33,683 nucleotides of DNA from Burkholderiaceae bacterium (lineage in GTDB: Bacteria > Pseudomonadota > Gammaproteobacteria > Burkholderiales > Burkholderiaceae_A). Made by a program: the position numbers and the translations under genes. Shown one piece after another: positions 27,448 through 33,669 of this stretch. Each line of letters begins with the position of its first letter. The first letter of the stretch is position 1. The DNA is taken from contig VERJ01000026.1 in the NCBI GenBank assembly GCA_018882795.1, positions 1 to 33,683 of the forward strand, given 5' to 3'. The notes beneath the pieces were generated by a model. It had not been told where the DNA came from. It made no database searches and worked only from the letters and a program-made list of their open reading frames with translations.

Positions 27448-28392
27448 GTGAAGAAACGCAGGCATCTGGCAGTGATTGGCGGGGGCACGATGGGTGTCGA
27501 TATCGCAGCCTCTTTTGCAGCCTACGGATGGTCCACCACGATTGTGAATCCCCCTGATGTGCGGTGGGCATCGATAGGGGAGCGTTTCAACACTGCCCTG
27601 AAGCGAATTGGGGGGGCTGCCGACTTTCAGCCCATCCTGTTGCAGGCCCTGGGGGGTGTGGCCTGGGCAGAGGTGGATCTGGTAATCGAGGCCGTGCCCG
27701 AGGTGCTTGCGTTAAAGCAGCAGATCTTTGCGGAGTTGGAACGTCTGGCAGGGCCCGATGTGCCCCTGTGCAGCAACTCATCGGCGCTACCCATCAGTGC
27801 GATTGCAGAAGGGCTTACGTCTCAGCATCGTATGCTGGGCACCCACTACTTCATGCCGGCCCATCTGGTGCCGGGGGTGGAAGTGGTCTGCTCAGAAAAG
27901 ACCGATGCGCTCGTTGCAGATTCGGTGGCCGATGCGCTGCGCTCGGTGGGCAAGGTGCCGATTCGTGTGAAAAAAGATTTGCCAGGCTTTCTGGTGAATC
28001 GCCTTCAGCATGCGGTCTCGCGCGAGGCATTGAAACTGATTGATCGCGGCATCGCTACCGCAGAGGACATTGATGCCGCCGTGCGGTTCGGATTCGGGTT
28101 TCGCTATTTGGCGGCAGGGCCTTGCCTACAGCGTGATCATGCGGGGCTGGATGTGCACCATGCCGCGGGCACATCAATTTATCCGGATCTCTGCAACGAT
28201 ACAGTGCCCAGCAAGACACTCACTGACTTGGTGGCGCAGGGTGCCCATGGCATGAAGGCGGGCCGGGGGTTTTACGAATGGACACCCGGGGCCATTGCGA
28301 AAGAGCGTCAGCGCTACGAATCCCTTCTGGCTGCGGCCAGCGCACTGCTGGCCGACGAGATCTCACAGGCCAGTCATTCGAAATCCGATTGA
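27448..28392 (+). CDS. 3-hydroxyacyl-CoA dehydrogenase family protein
   Basis: An NAD-dependent 3-hydroxyacyl-CoA or related hydroxy-acid dehydrogenase (lambda-crystallin/carnitine dehydrogenase branch). I chose GTG 27448 (314 residues), 7 bases after AGGAG (27436-27440); the ATG at 27427 lies before this ribosome site and the one at 27319 is less likely still. The Rossmann motif is AVIGGGTMG (8-16). Next come VIEAVPEVLALKQQIFAELE, CSNSSALPIS, GTHYFMPAHLVPGVEVV with the conserved catalytic His, and GFLVNRLQHAVSREALKLID. The second domain contains GPCLQRDHAGLDVHH. The exact substrate is unclear. The last 30 bases overlap the convergent DapA-family gene. Confidence 0.88.
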   Translation: MKKRRHLAVIGGGTMGVDIAASFAAYGWSTTIVNPPDVRWASIGERFNTALKRIGGAADFQPILLQALGGVAWAEVDLVIEAVPEVLALKQQIFAELERLAGPDVPLCSNSSALPISAIAEGLTSQHRMLGTHYFMPAHLVPGVEVVCSEKTDALVADSVADALRSVGKVPIRVKKDLPGFLVNRLQHAVSREALKLIDRGIATAEDIDAAVRFGFGFRYLAAGPCLQRDHAGLDVHHAAGTSIYPDLCNDTVPSKTLTDLVAQGAHGMKAGRGFYEWTPGAIAKERQRYESLLAAASALLADEISQASHSKSD

Positions 28393-29283
28393 ATTCATCT
28401 CGGCCACGAGGTTTTGGCTCTGCTCCTGCGTGAAGGCCACGAGCGGTGGCCGCACGGCGGCCCATTGGGCATCGCCTGAGAAGTGGGCGATGGCCGCCTT
28501 CATGGCAGCGATCATCGGCCGCTTCTGGAACACGCCCCGGACCTGATCAAGACCGGCCTGCCGTGCATCCGCGTCGTTGTCTTGCCAGTGTGCGGCGAGA
28601 TCTGAAATTGCTTTTGGATTCACATTCGCGGTTGCGGAGATGCAGCCCACACCGCCGGCGCGCAGCGTGCGTAACAGAAATGATTCGCTGCCTGCATACA
28701 TGCGAAAGCCCGTGCCCCGGCAGGCGTTGATTACAGATTCGGTATAGGCCCAATCGCCGGAGCTGTCTTTCATGCCCACTACAGTCTTGGGATAGGCCTT
28801 GATCAAACGTTCGATCAGCGGCAGAGAAAAGCCGACTTTGGCCACAGGTGGAATGTTGTAGAGGTAGATCTGAAGCTTGGGGCTGCCAGTTGCTTCAATG
28901 ATGGTAGCGAAATAAGCAAAGAGGCCATCATCGGGCACATCCTTGTAATAAAAGGGCGGCAGGGTGAGTGTGCCTGCGCAGCCCGCATCCACAGCGGCGC
29001 GCGTGAGCGCAATGGCATCGGTTACCGAGCAGGCGCCCGCACCGGGCATCATCTGGCTGGCGGGAAGGCCTGCGGCAATCAGTTGCTCGAGTGCATGGAT
29101 GCGCTCGCCCACCGACAAGGAGTTGGCCTCGGAATTGGTGCCGAAAATTGCCAGTCCCACGCCATTGGCTTGCAGCCACCTGCATTGCTTGGCGAGCCGC
29201 TGTGTATCGGGTGCGCCACTGGCATCAAAGGGCGTGACAACGGGGGAGAGCACTGCGGGTAGAGGAGAGGCGTGGACAGTCAT
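28363..29283 (-). CDS. Dihydrodipicolinate synthase (DapA) family lyase/aldolase
   Basis: A class I aldolase TIM-barrel protein, 306 residues. The Schiff-base Lys172 is in VVGMKDSSGD and the catalytic Tyr142 in YLYNIPP. The DapA substrate loop GTTGE is replaced by GTNSEANSLS (48-57), as in paralogues that are not lysine-pathway enzymes, so I do not call it dapA. Typical reactions of this group release or condense pyruvate or related keto acids. ATG 29283 has no strong Shine-Dalgarno. It is convergent with the hydroxyacyl-CoA dehydrogenase (30-base overlap) and is likely a partner in the same catabolic block as the TRAP system, which is inference. Confidence 0.9.
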   Translation of the reverse strand: MTVHASPLPAVLSPVVTPFDASGAPDTQRLAKQCRWLQANGVGLAIFGTNSEANSLSVGERIHALEQLIAAGLPASQMMPGAGACSVTDAIALTRAAVDAGCAGTLTLPPFYYKDVPDDGLFAYFATIIEATGSPKLQIYLYNIPPVAKVGFSLPLIERLIKAYPKTVVGMKDSSGDWAYTESVINACRGTGFRMYAGSESFLLRTLRAGGVGCISATANVNPKAISDLAAHWQDNDADARQAGLDQVRGVFQKRPMIAAMKAAIAHFSGDAQWAAVRPPLVAFTQEQSQNLVAEMNSIGFRMTGL

Positions 29284-29383
29284 GGGATGGTTTTGTTGAG
29301 AGGTGAGGGGTGGATGATGATGGACTTATCGGGGAATCACGGTTGGTTCGGATTGTGCCCGAGGAAAGCCGGGCTCGATACCC

Positions 29384-29392
29384 TGATAAAAT
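29384..29392 (+). promoter_or_regulatory. Extended -10 promoter of the tRNA-Ser locus
   Basis: TGA-TAAAAT (29384-29392) fits an extended -10 (TGN followed by a near-consensus hexamer). The first base of the broken tRNA lies 10 bases downstream. I see no good -35 at normal spacing; TTGTGC at 29353-29358 is too far. It would also have to drive the intact tRNA-Ser further on. Confidence 0.45.
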
Positions 29393-29402
29393 GTCGGCCA
29401 TC

Positions 29403-29465
29403 GGAAGCGTGGCAGAGCGGTTGAATGCACCGGTCTTGAAAACCGCTGCATGGGTCACCTAACCG
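29403..29465 (+). pseudogene. Broken tRNA-Ser(UGA) copy, lacking T-arm and acceptor 3' strand
   Basis: GGAAGCG (29403-29409), the D-arm with GAGCGGTT, and an anticodon arm with loop CTTGAAA (anticodon TGA, 29437-29439) match the 5' half of the intact tRNA-Ser downstream. The anticodon stem has a C-C mismatch at its base (C29430/C29446). A variable-arm-like GGGTCACCT follows, and then no recognisable T-arm or CGCTTCC strand; a very degraded trace (TTTTCGAGATC, TTTCCGC) may persist to about 29502. It cannot form a functional tRNA. Confidence 0.75.
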
Positions 29466-29489
29466 ACTGATTTAAAATACCTTTTCGAG

Positions 29490-29527
29490 ATCATTTCCGC
29501 AACTTTGTGGAAATGATTTCCGCAACT
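29490..29527. repeat. Short hairpin/direct repeat cluster between the two tRNA-Ser copies
   Basis: ATCATTTCC (29490-29498) pairs with GGAAATGAT (29509-29517), and GGAAATGATTTCC (29509-29521) is itself a palindrome. ATTTCCGCAACT occurs twice, at 29493-29504 and 29516-29527. Thus the middle unit can pair with either side. No function is known to me. Confidence 0.6.
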
Positions 29528-29548
29528 CGTAAGATTGAGCAGTTCAAC

Positions 29549-29638
29549 GGAAGCGTGCCAGAGCGGTTTAATGGACTGGTCTTGAAAACCAGCGAGGGGG
29601 CAACCCCTCCGTGAGTTCGAATCTCACCGCTTCCGCCA
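29549..29638 (+). tRNA. tRNA-Ser(UGA)
   Basis: A complete 90-base class II tRNA: acceptor GGAAGCG (29549-29555) with CGCTTCC (29628-29634), discriminator G, encoded CCA at 29636-29638. The anticodon stem CTGGT/ACCAG encloses CTTGAAA, anticodon TGA at 29583-29585, reading UCA/UCG. The long variable arm contains GAGGGGG...CCCCTC, and the T-arm is GTGAG-TTCGAAT-CTCAC. A terminator-like hairpin begins within its 3' end. Confidence 0.98.
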
Positions 29639-29675
29639 ATTAAAAGGGGCCGTTATGGCCCCTTTTAATTGGCGG
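29633..29675 (+). terminator. 19-bp perfect hairpin terminator overlapping the tRNA-Ser 3' end
   Basis: CCGCCAATTAAAAGGGGCC (29633-29651) and its exact reverse complement at 29657-29675 flank a 5-base loop. The core GGGGCC/GGCCCC followed by TTTTAATT is a normal intrinsic terminator and is symmetric, so it could work on both strands. The unusual part is that the left arm includes the last six bases of the tRNA, including CCA. Confidence 0.75.
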
Positions 29676-29714
29676 AGCGCGTGAGTACGCAGAATTCACT
29701 CAGTTCGAATTCGA

Positions 29715-29730
29715 GCGGCATTCATGCCGC
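29715..29730. repeat. 7-bp inverted repeat in the tRNA-Ser to lipoprotein gap
   Basis: GCGGCAT (29715-29721) and ATGCCGC (29724-29730) form a perfect stem with a two-base loop. It follows a T-loop-like CAGTTCGAATTC (29701-29712). No T-run follows. Apart from this and the tRNA hairpin, I see nothing in the gap up to 29815. Confidence 0.5.
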
Positions 29731-29815
29731 GAGAATCGGTGCAGGCTCACTTTGCGAAGTAAGGTTACGCCGGAGTCAATCGCACCGCTTCAGTCACCTC
29801 CGGTACACTGGCGTT

Positions 29816-30001
29816 ATGAAATCTCTTCTGAAGGCTTCGCTACTTTTCATCTCTACTCAGTTTCTTCCCGGCTGCACCGCTGTCGTGATTGCCGCCGATG
29901 TTGCGATTACCGGGGCATCGGCGGTGGTGGGCGCTGCTACATCCGTTGTTGGCGGGGCGGTTGATCTTCTGACACCCGATGGTGATGAAAAGAAAAAGTA
30001 G
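29816..30001 (+). CDS. Small putative lipoprotein, 61 residues
   Basis: I chose ATG 29816; the longer frame from 29669 would run through the tRNA hairpin region. The N-terminus has a charged start, a hydrophobic core and a lipobox ending LPGC with Cys20 as the lipidation site. The mature part is Ala/Val/Gly-rich (VVGAATSVVGGAVDLL) and ends in DGDEKKK. It resembles small proteobacterial lipoproteins of about 60 residues whose function is unknown. No Shine-Dalgarno is visible. TACACT at 29804-29809 lies so close to the ATG that a leaderless transcript is possible. It is followed 64 bases later by the serine hydrolase. Confidence 0.7.
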   Translation: MKSLLKASLLFISTQFLPGCTAVVIAADVAITGASAVVGAATSVVGGAVDLLTPDGDEKKK

Positions 30002-30065
30002 TTTGAGCGAGTCCGTTGTCGATCTGTGATGGGTTAATCAGTGTGCTGATCAAGGAAGTGACGAG

Positions 30066-31349
30066 ATGCTGAAACGATTGGCTTTCCTCGTGTTGTTTAT
30101 TGGCGCTGCTGCCTATGCCGGCCCGGAGCAGGTGCTGCGCAATCCCTCTGGGCCGGATGCGCAACGTATGGGCCAGGCAAAAAGCTACCCGACCTGTGTC
30201 GAGGCACTCACCAAAATGGAGTGTCGTGTGGGCACCTGGTCGGCCCAGGATCAGGTATCCAGGACTGGCCTGGTGTTGCCCTCGGCCAGACCCATGCCGC
30301 TTCCTCTGATGAAGAATCCTCCCGAGATTACCTTTCGCTCGGGGTTGTCATCAAAGACGGTCGACGACTATCTCCAGGAAACAAAGGCGACCGGTTTGAT
30401 CGTGCTGAAAGACGGTCAGATTGTGCTGGAGAGGTATCAATACGACCGATCTCCAGAGATGCGTTTTCGATCTTTTTCGATGGCGAAGACCTTTACCGCC
30501 ATGCTGGTGGGAATCGCCCATCAGAAGGGATTTATCAAGTCTTTGGATGATCGGGTCTCGGACTACTGGCCGCAGATTGGTCGCTCTGTTTATGGACAAA
30601 CAAGCATCCGGAATCTGCTGCGTATGGGCTCTGGTGCCCCGTTTCGGGAGCTCTACACCTGGACCCCTGATGACGACATCTGGGTCTGGGGCCGCGTGCT
30701 TCATGCCGCAGAGAATAGGAGCCAACCCGAGAAAGTGGATGATTACCTGAATTCCAAAACCCAGCGGGAGATTGAACAAGGAGCACGTTTTAAATACGCG
30801 ACAATCGAAACGGAAATTCTGGGCCGTGTACTCGCCCGGGCCACGGGCAGGACAGTGAGTCAGTTGACACAGGAGTGGCTCTGGGGGCCGATGGGTGCGG
30901 AGTCTGAGGCGCGCTGGGTGCTTGCTTCCACTGATTCTGCAGAAAGCACAGGAGGTGGATTCAACGCCACGTTGCGTGATTACGCGCGCTTTGGGGTCTT
31001 GCTGGCCAACGATGGGCAGCGCGATGGCAGCCCGATCATTCCGATTGATTTTCTTTTGGACGCCACCGATGCCAATCGCGTGCCCATGGCTTTCAAACCC
31101 AAGATGGCGACGAGCTTTTATGGCTACGGGTATCAGACCTGGATATTCCCCATGAAGGAGCGCACATTCGCTCTGCAGGGCATCCATGGGCAAGTGATCT
31201 TTGTGCAGCCCGCATCGAAGATTGTGATGATCCAGACTTCTGCGTTTGACTATGCCAGCGGGCGTCAGGACAACGCGCCATGGCAGCGCATGACTGCGCT
31301 GTGGCGAGGAGTCTTGCAGAGCTTGGGCGGAAATGCGACCGAATACTGA
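30066..31349 (+). CDS. Exported serine hydrolase, beta-lactamase/6-aminohexanoate-dimer-hydrolase fold
   Basis: A COG1680-type penicillin-binding-protein-like hydrolase; the natural substrate (amide, ester or peptide) is unknown. The 427 residues start with a signal peptide (hydrophobic 5-17, likely cut after AYA at residue 18). The catalytic S-x-x-K is Ser138-Met-Ala-Lys141 (FRSFSMAKTFTAM). Tyr244 (FKYATIETEILG) takes the YxN position, and His374-Gly-Gln (QGIHGQVIFV) the KTG-like position. This layout is closer to the EstB/NylB group than to true class C beta-lactamases. AAGGAAG at 30052-30058 supports ATG 30066. It is convergent with rhlE with a 46-base gap and no clear terminator. Confidence 0.88.
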   Translation: MLKRLAFLVLFIGAAAYAGPEQVLRNPSGPDAQRMGQAKSYPTCVEALTKMECRVGTWSAQDQVSRTGLVLPSARPMPLPLMKNPPEITFRSGLSSKTVDDYLQETKATGLIVLKDGQIVLERYQYDRSPEMRFRSFSMAKTFTAMLVGIAHQKGFIKSLDDRVSDYWPQIGRSVYGQTSIRNLLRMGSGAPFRELYTWTPDDDIWVWGRVLHAAENRSQPEKVDDYLNSKTQREIEQGARFKYATIETEILGRVLARATGRTVSQLTQEWLWGPMGAESEARWVLASTDSAESTGGGFNATLRDYARFGVLLANDGQRDGSPIIPIDFLLDATDANRVPMAFKPKMATSFYGYGYQTWIFPMKERTFALQGIHGQVIFVQPASKIVMIQTSAFDYASGRQDNAPWQRMTALWRGVLQSLGGNATEY

Positions 31350-31395
31350 TCCTGCTCTTTTAATTCAGACCGGGCTGCTGTTTGTGAATTCGCTG

Positions 31396-32766
31396 TTAGC
31401 GGGCCTGCTGCCGCTGACTGCTATTCCCGGTCCTTTTGTCACTCGAAAATTTCCGTGCGCCAGGTTTTTTCCCTGCGGGTTTAAAGCCGGAGGGCTTTCT
31501 GCGGCCTGCATTGCTGCCACCACCACCGGGGCGCGGATGCGATCGGGCCTGCTTTTCTTCCTTGCGCACAAAGTCTGCGGGCAGGGCAATCAGTGTGAAT
31601 CGGCCTGTGCGGCCCGCATGCTCGGGCAATTCCTTGGCGGGTTCCAGCGCGGTGTGGGTGAGCCGCTCAATATCGCGCAGTAAACCACGCTCGGATTTAT
31701 CGCACAGCGAAATCGCAATGCCGCTTCGACCTGCGCGGCCCGTGCGGCCAATTCGGTGCACATACGATTCCGCGATCGTGGGCATATCAAAGTTCACCAC
31801 ATGGGAGACATCGCTGACATCCAGGCCACGGGCGGCAACATCGGTGGCCACAAGAATCTTGCGTGAGCCATCTTTGAACTGCGCCAGCGCACGGTTACGT
31901 TGGCCCTGGGATTTATCGCCGTGAATGCCCACGGTGTGTAGCCCTGCTTGATTCAACATACGCTCAACCTTATCTGTGCCGCGTTTCGTGCGTGTGAAGA
32001 CGATGGCGCGCTCGACTTCTCGGGCGGCCAGCAGATCCACGAGCAGATCACTTTTCAGGGCCTGCTCCACCATGATCACTTCCTGATGAATTTTCTCGGC
32101 GGGCTTGGATACAGCGGCAACGGCGATCTCTTTTGGTGTTCGCATGAACTCCTGAGCAAGTGCCCGAATCGGCTTGGGCATGGTGGCCGACAAGAGGAGT
32201 GTCTGGCGGTTAGGGCTGATCTTGCGCATGATTTCTTGAATCGCAGGCATGAAGCCCAGATCCAGCATCTGGTCGGCCTCATCGAGCACGATGGTGGTGG
32301 TCTTATCCAGACGTGCTTTGCCGGCACGCATGTGATCGAGCAGTCGGCCTGGTGTGGCCACCACAATATCCAGGCCAGCGGAGAGCGCCTTGATCTGGGG
32401 CACGGGGCTTGCACCGCCCACAACCAATGCAACGGAGGGCCGCATGAACTTGCCATAGGTGCGAATGCTTTCGCTGATCTGTTGGGCCAGCTCGCGTGTG
32501 GGCGCAAGGATCAGCGTGGTGAAAGCCTTGGGGCCGGGGCCAGAGAATTTCTGTGGGCCCAGGCGTTGTGATGCGAGGGCCTGCAAGATGGGCAGCACGA
32601 AAGAGGCGGTCTTTCCGGTGCCCGTTTGAGCAATGCCGATGACATCGTGGCCGGCAATCATCTCGGGGATGACTTCGGCCTGAATCGGGGTTGGGTTTGT
32701 GTAGCCCTGTGCATTGACTGCACGGAGCAGGGAGTCGGCAAGGCCGAGTTCAGCAAATGTTTTCAA
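31396..32766 (-). CDS. rhlE: DEAD-box ATP-dependent RNA helicase RhlE
   Basis: An RNA helicase that remodels rRNA and mRNA structure in ribosome maturation and decay. All motifs are seen in the 456 residues: Q motif with NPTPIQ, Walker A AQTGTGKT (46-53), PTRELA (89-94), TPGR (138-141), DEAD (162-165), SAT (193-195), TDVAARGLDV (308-317) and HRIGRTGR (337-344). From about 400 a basic Gly/Lys/Arg/Ser-rich tail follows, as usual in RhlE. The start is TTG at 32766: an in-frame stop lies four codons upstream and no ATG is nearby before residue 36. The Shine-Dalgarno is weak (GAAAG). A terminator-like hairpin in the leader suggests controlled expression. Confidence 0.95.
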   Translation of the reverse strand: MKTFAELGLADSLLRAVNAQGYTNPTPIQAEVIPEMIAGHDVIGIAQTGTGKTASFVLPILQALASQRLGPQKFSGPGPKAFTTLILAPTRELAQQISESIRTYGKFMRPSVALVVGGASPVPQIKALSAGLDIVVATPGRLLDHMRAGKARLDKTTTIVLDEADQMLDLGFMPAIQEIMRKISPNRQTLLLSATMPKPIRALAQEFMRTPKEIAVAAVSKPAEKIHQEVIMVEQALKSDLLVDLLAAREVERAIVFTRTKRGTDKVERMLNQAGLHTVGIHGDKSQGQRNRALAQFKDGSRKILVATDVAARGLDVSDVSHVVNFDMPTIAESYVHRIGRTGRAGRSGIAISLCDKSERGLLRDIERLTHTALEPAKELPEHAGRTGRFTLIALPADFVRKEEKQARSHPRPGGGGSNAGRRKPSGFKPAGKKPGARKFSSDKRTGNSSQRQQAR

Positions 32767-33034
32767 AATTAACTTTCAAAATGACAGCCCAACACGATGC
32801 ACACGGATGCAGCGTGACGATGGCAGTCAGTGGTTCAACAAGCGGGGAAGGCAGAATCCTGCCGGCACAGGGCCGGTGGTGGAGACGGGGCCAAAAAAAC
32901 CGCAGCGGATGCGGTCGGCCTGGTGCTACATGGTTCCAGAATCAATGACTCCGGAAGTGGGGAGGCTAAACGCAATAGCAAGAGTGTACGCGAGTTTTGT
33001 GCTGCGCACACAGTCTTTGGTGAATAATTTCGGT
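32767..33034. promoter_or_regulatory. Divergent intergenic region of rhlE and the PF04020-type gene
   Basis: 268 bases without a supported gene. It must hold the promoters of two divergent genes, but no hexamer pair is convincing. On the plus strand, TTGTGC (32997-33002) with TGAATAAT (33021-33028) is the closest. The rhlE side contains three short GC-rich hairpins and an AT-rich direct repeat (ATTTTGAAA twice on the minus strand) just before the TTG start. Confidence 0.4.
32893..32915 (-). terminator. Terminator-like hairpin in the rhlE leader
   Basis: On the minus strand ACCGCA (32915-32910) pairs with TGCGGT (32904-32899) around a 5-base loop and is followed by a run of T complementary to the seven A at 32893-32899. 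It lies about 130 bases upstream of the rhlE start codon, and no minus-strand gene ends just before it. GGCC on both sides can extend the structure. Two overlapping small hairpins follow towards the gene (32862-32876 and 32850-32863, sharing CC). Confidence 0.5.
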
Positions 33035-33550
33035 ATGCCGCTTTTAAAACGTTTTTTACTGGTCTGGCTCAGCACCACGTTGGCGCTGTGGATCGTGGAT
33101 GGATTTTTTGATGGTCTCAGCTTTTCCACCACCGAGAGCCTTTTTCTGAGTGGTCTTGTGTTGGCCTTAGCCAATCTCACCCTGAAACCGTTGCTCGTGC
33201 TCGCGACGCTGCCGCTCACGCTGGTCTCCCTAGGCTTGGCGTTGCCCATGATCAATGGCCTGGTGCTGCTGGGTGTCGCCTGGCTGGTGCCCGGCTTTGA
33301 GATTGCCGGCTTCTGGGTGGGCGTGTTCTGTGCCCTGGCGTTATCGGTGGTGAGTTTCCTGATCGACCTGGCCACCGGCCGGTCGCGATTTCAGGGCAGG
33401 ATCAATCTGGTGCGTGCCGGCTCTGAGGGAGCCGGACCCTGGGGTGGACCGGGTCCCAATGATGCCCAGGATCCCAATGTCATCGATGGTGACTTTCGGG
33501 AAAAGCGCGAAGAAAAATCCAATCAGAACAAGCACTTGGATAAGGATTGA
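33035..33550 (+). CDS. PF04020-type (phage holin family 4-2) membrane protein
   Basis: A small polytopic membrane protein of unknown function, 171 residues. Despite the family name nothing here suggests a phage. Hydrophobic helices lie at about 5-24, 35-50, 52-72, 73-88 and 92-114, with the family-typical LANLTLKPLLVLATLPLTL and NGLVLLGVAWLVPGFEIAGF. A soluble, Gly/Pro/charged tail with NVIDGDFREK follows. ATG 33035 begins the conserved part; no Shine-Dalgarno is seen, and in-frame GTG codons upstream (such as 32999) cannot be excluded. Confidence 0.85.
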   Translation: MPLLKRFLLVWLSTTLALWIVDGFFDGLSFSTTESLFLSGLVLALANLTLKPLLVLATLPLTLVSLGLALPMINGLVLLGVAWLVPGFEIAGFWVGVFCALALSVVSFLIDLATGRSRFQGRINLVRAGSEGAGPWGGPGPNDAQDPNVIDGDFREKREEKSNQNKHLDKD

Positions 33551-33560
33551 TCCTGTTGAT

Positions 33561-33589
33561 TTGACCCTTTTTTCACGATGTGGAATTAT
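33561..33589 (+). promoter_or_regulatory. Candidate promoter for a gene beyond the right edge
   Basis: TTGACC (33561-33566) and AATTAT (33584-33589) are separated by 17 bases; five and four positions match the sigma-70 consensus. No coding region follows before the window ends. Confidence 0.4.
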
Positions 33590-33658
33590 GTGGCATTGCA
33601 TCAAAATTGTCAGTTTTAGGGGTTGCGTCGCCCTGTGAATGCAGGTCAAATCTACTTT

Positions 33659-33669
33659 GTGCAATGCAC
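33659..33669. promoter_or_regulatory. GTGCA-A-TGCAC palindrome near the right edge
   Basis: An 11-base palindrome, extendable with one interrupting base to CTTTG/CAAAG flanks, about 75 bases downstream of the candidate promoter. A related inverted copy, GCATTGCA, occurs at 33593-33600. It could be an operator for the gene beyond the edge; TGCA-rich sites of this kind are used by PhaR-type regulators of polyhydroxyalkanoate genes, but that link is a guess. Confidence 0.3.

Noticed and set aside
28363-29283. Assigning dapA to the dihydrodipicolinate synthase-family gene
   Set aside because: The GTTGE substrate loop is replaced by GTNSEANSLS and the context is catabolic, so a lysine biosynthesis role is not supported.
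30066-31349. Calling the serine hydrolase an antibiotic-resistance beta-lactamase
   Set aside because: The SxxK is present, but the YxN and KTG positions differ from class C enzymes, and no ampR-like regulator is adjacent.
33035-33550. Prophage, because the product belongs to a family named phage holin
   Set aside because: No lysis, capsid, integrase or attachment site is nearby; PF04020-type proteins are common chromosomal membrane proteins.
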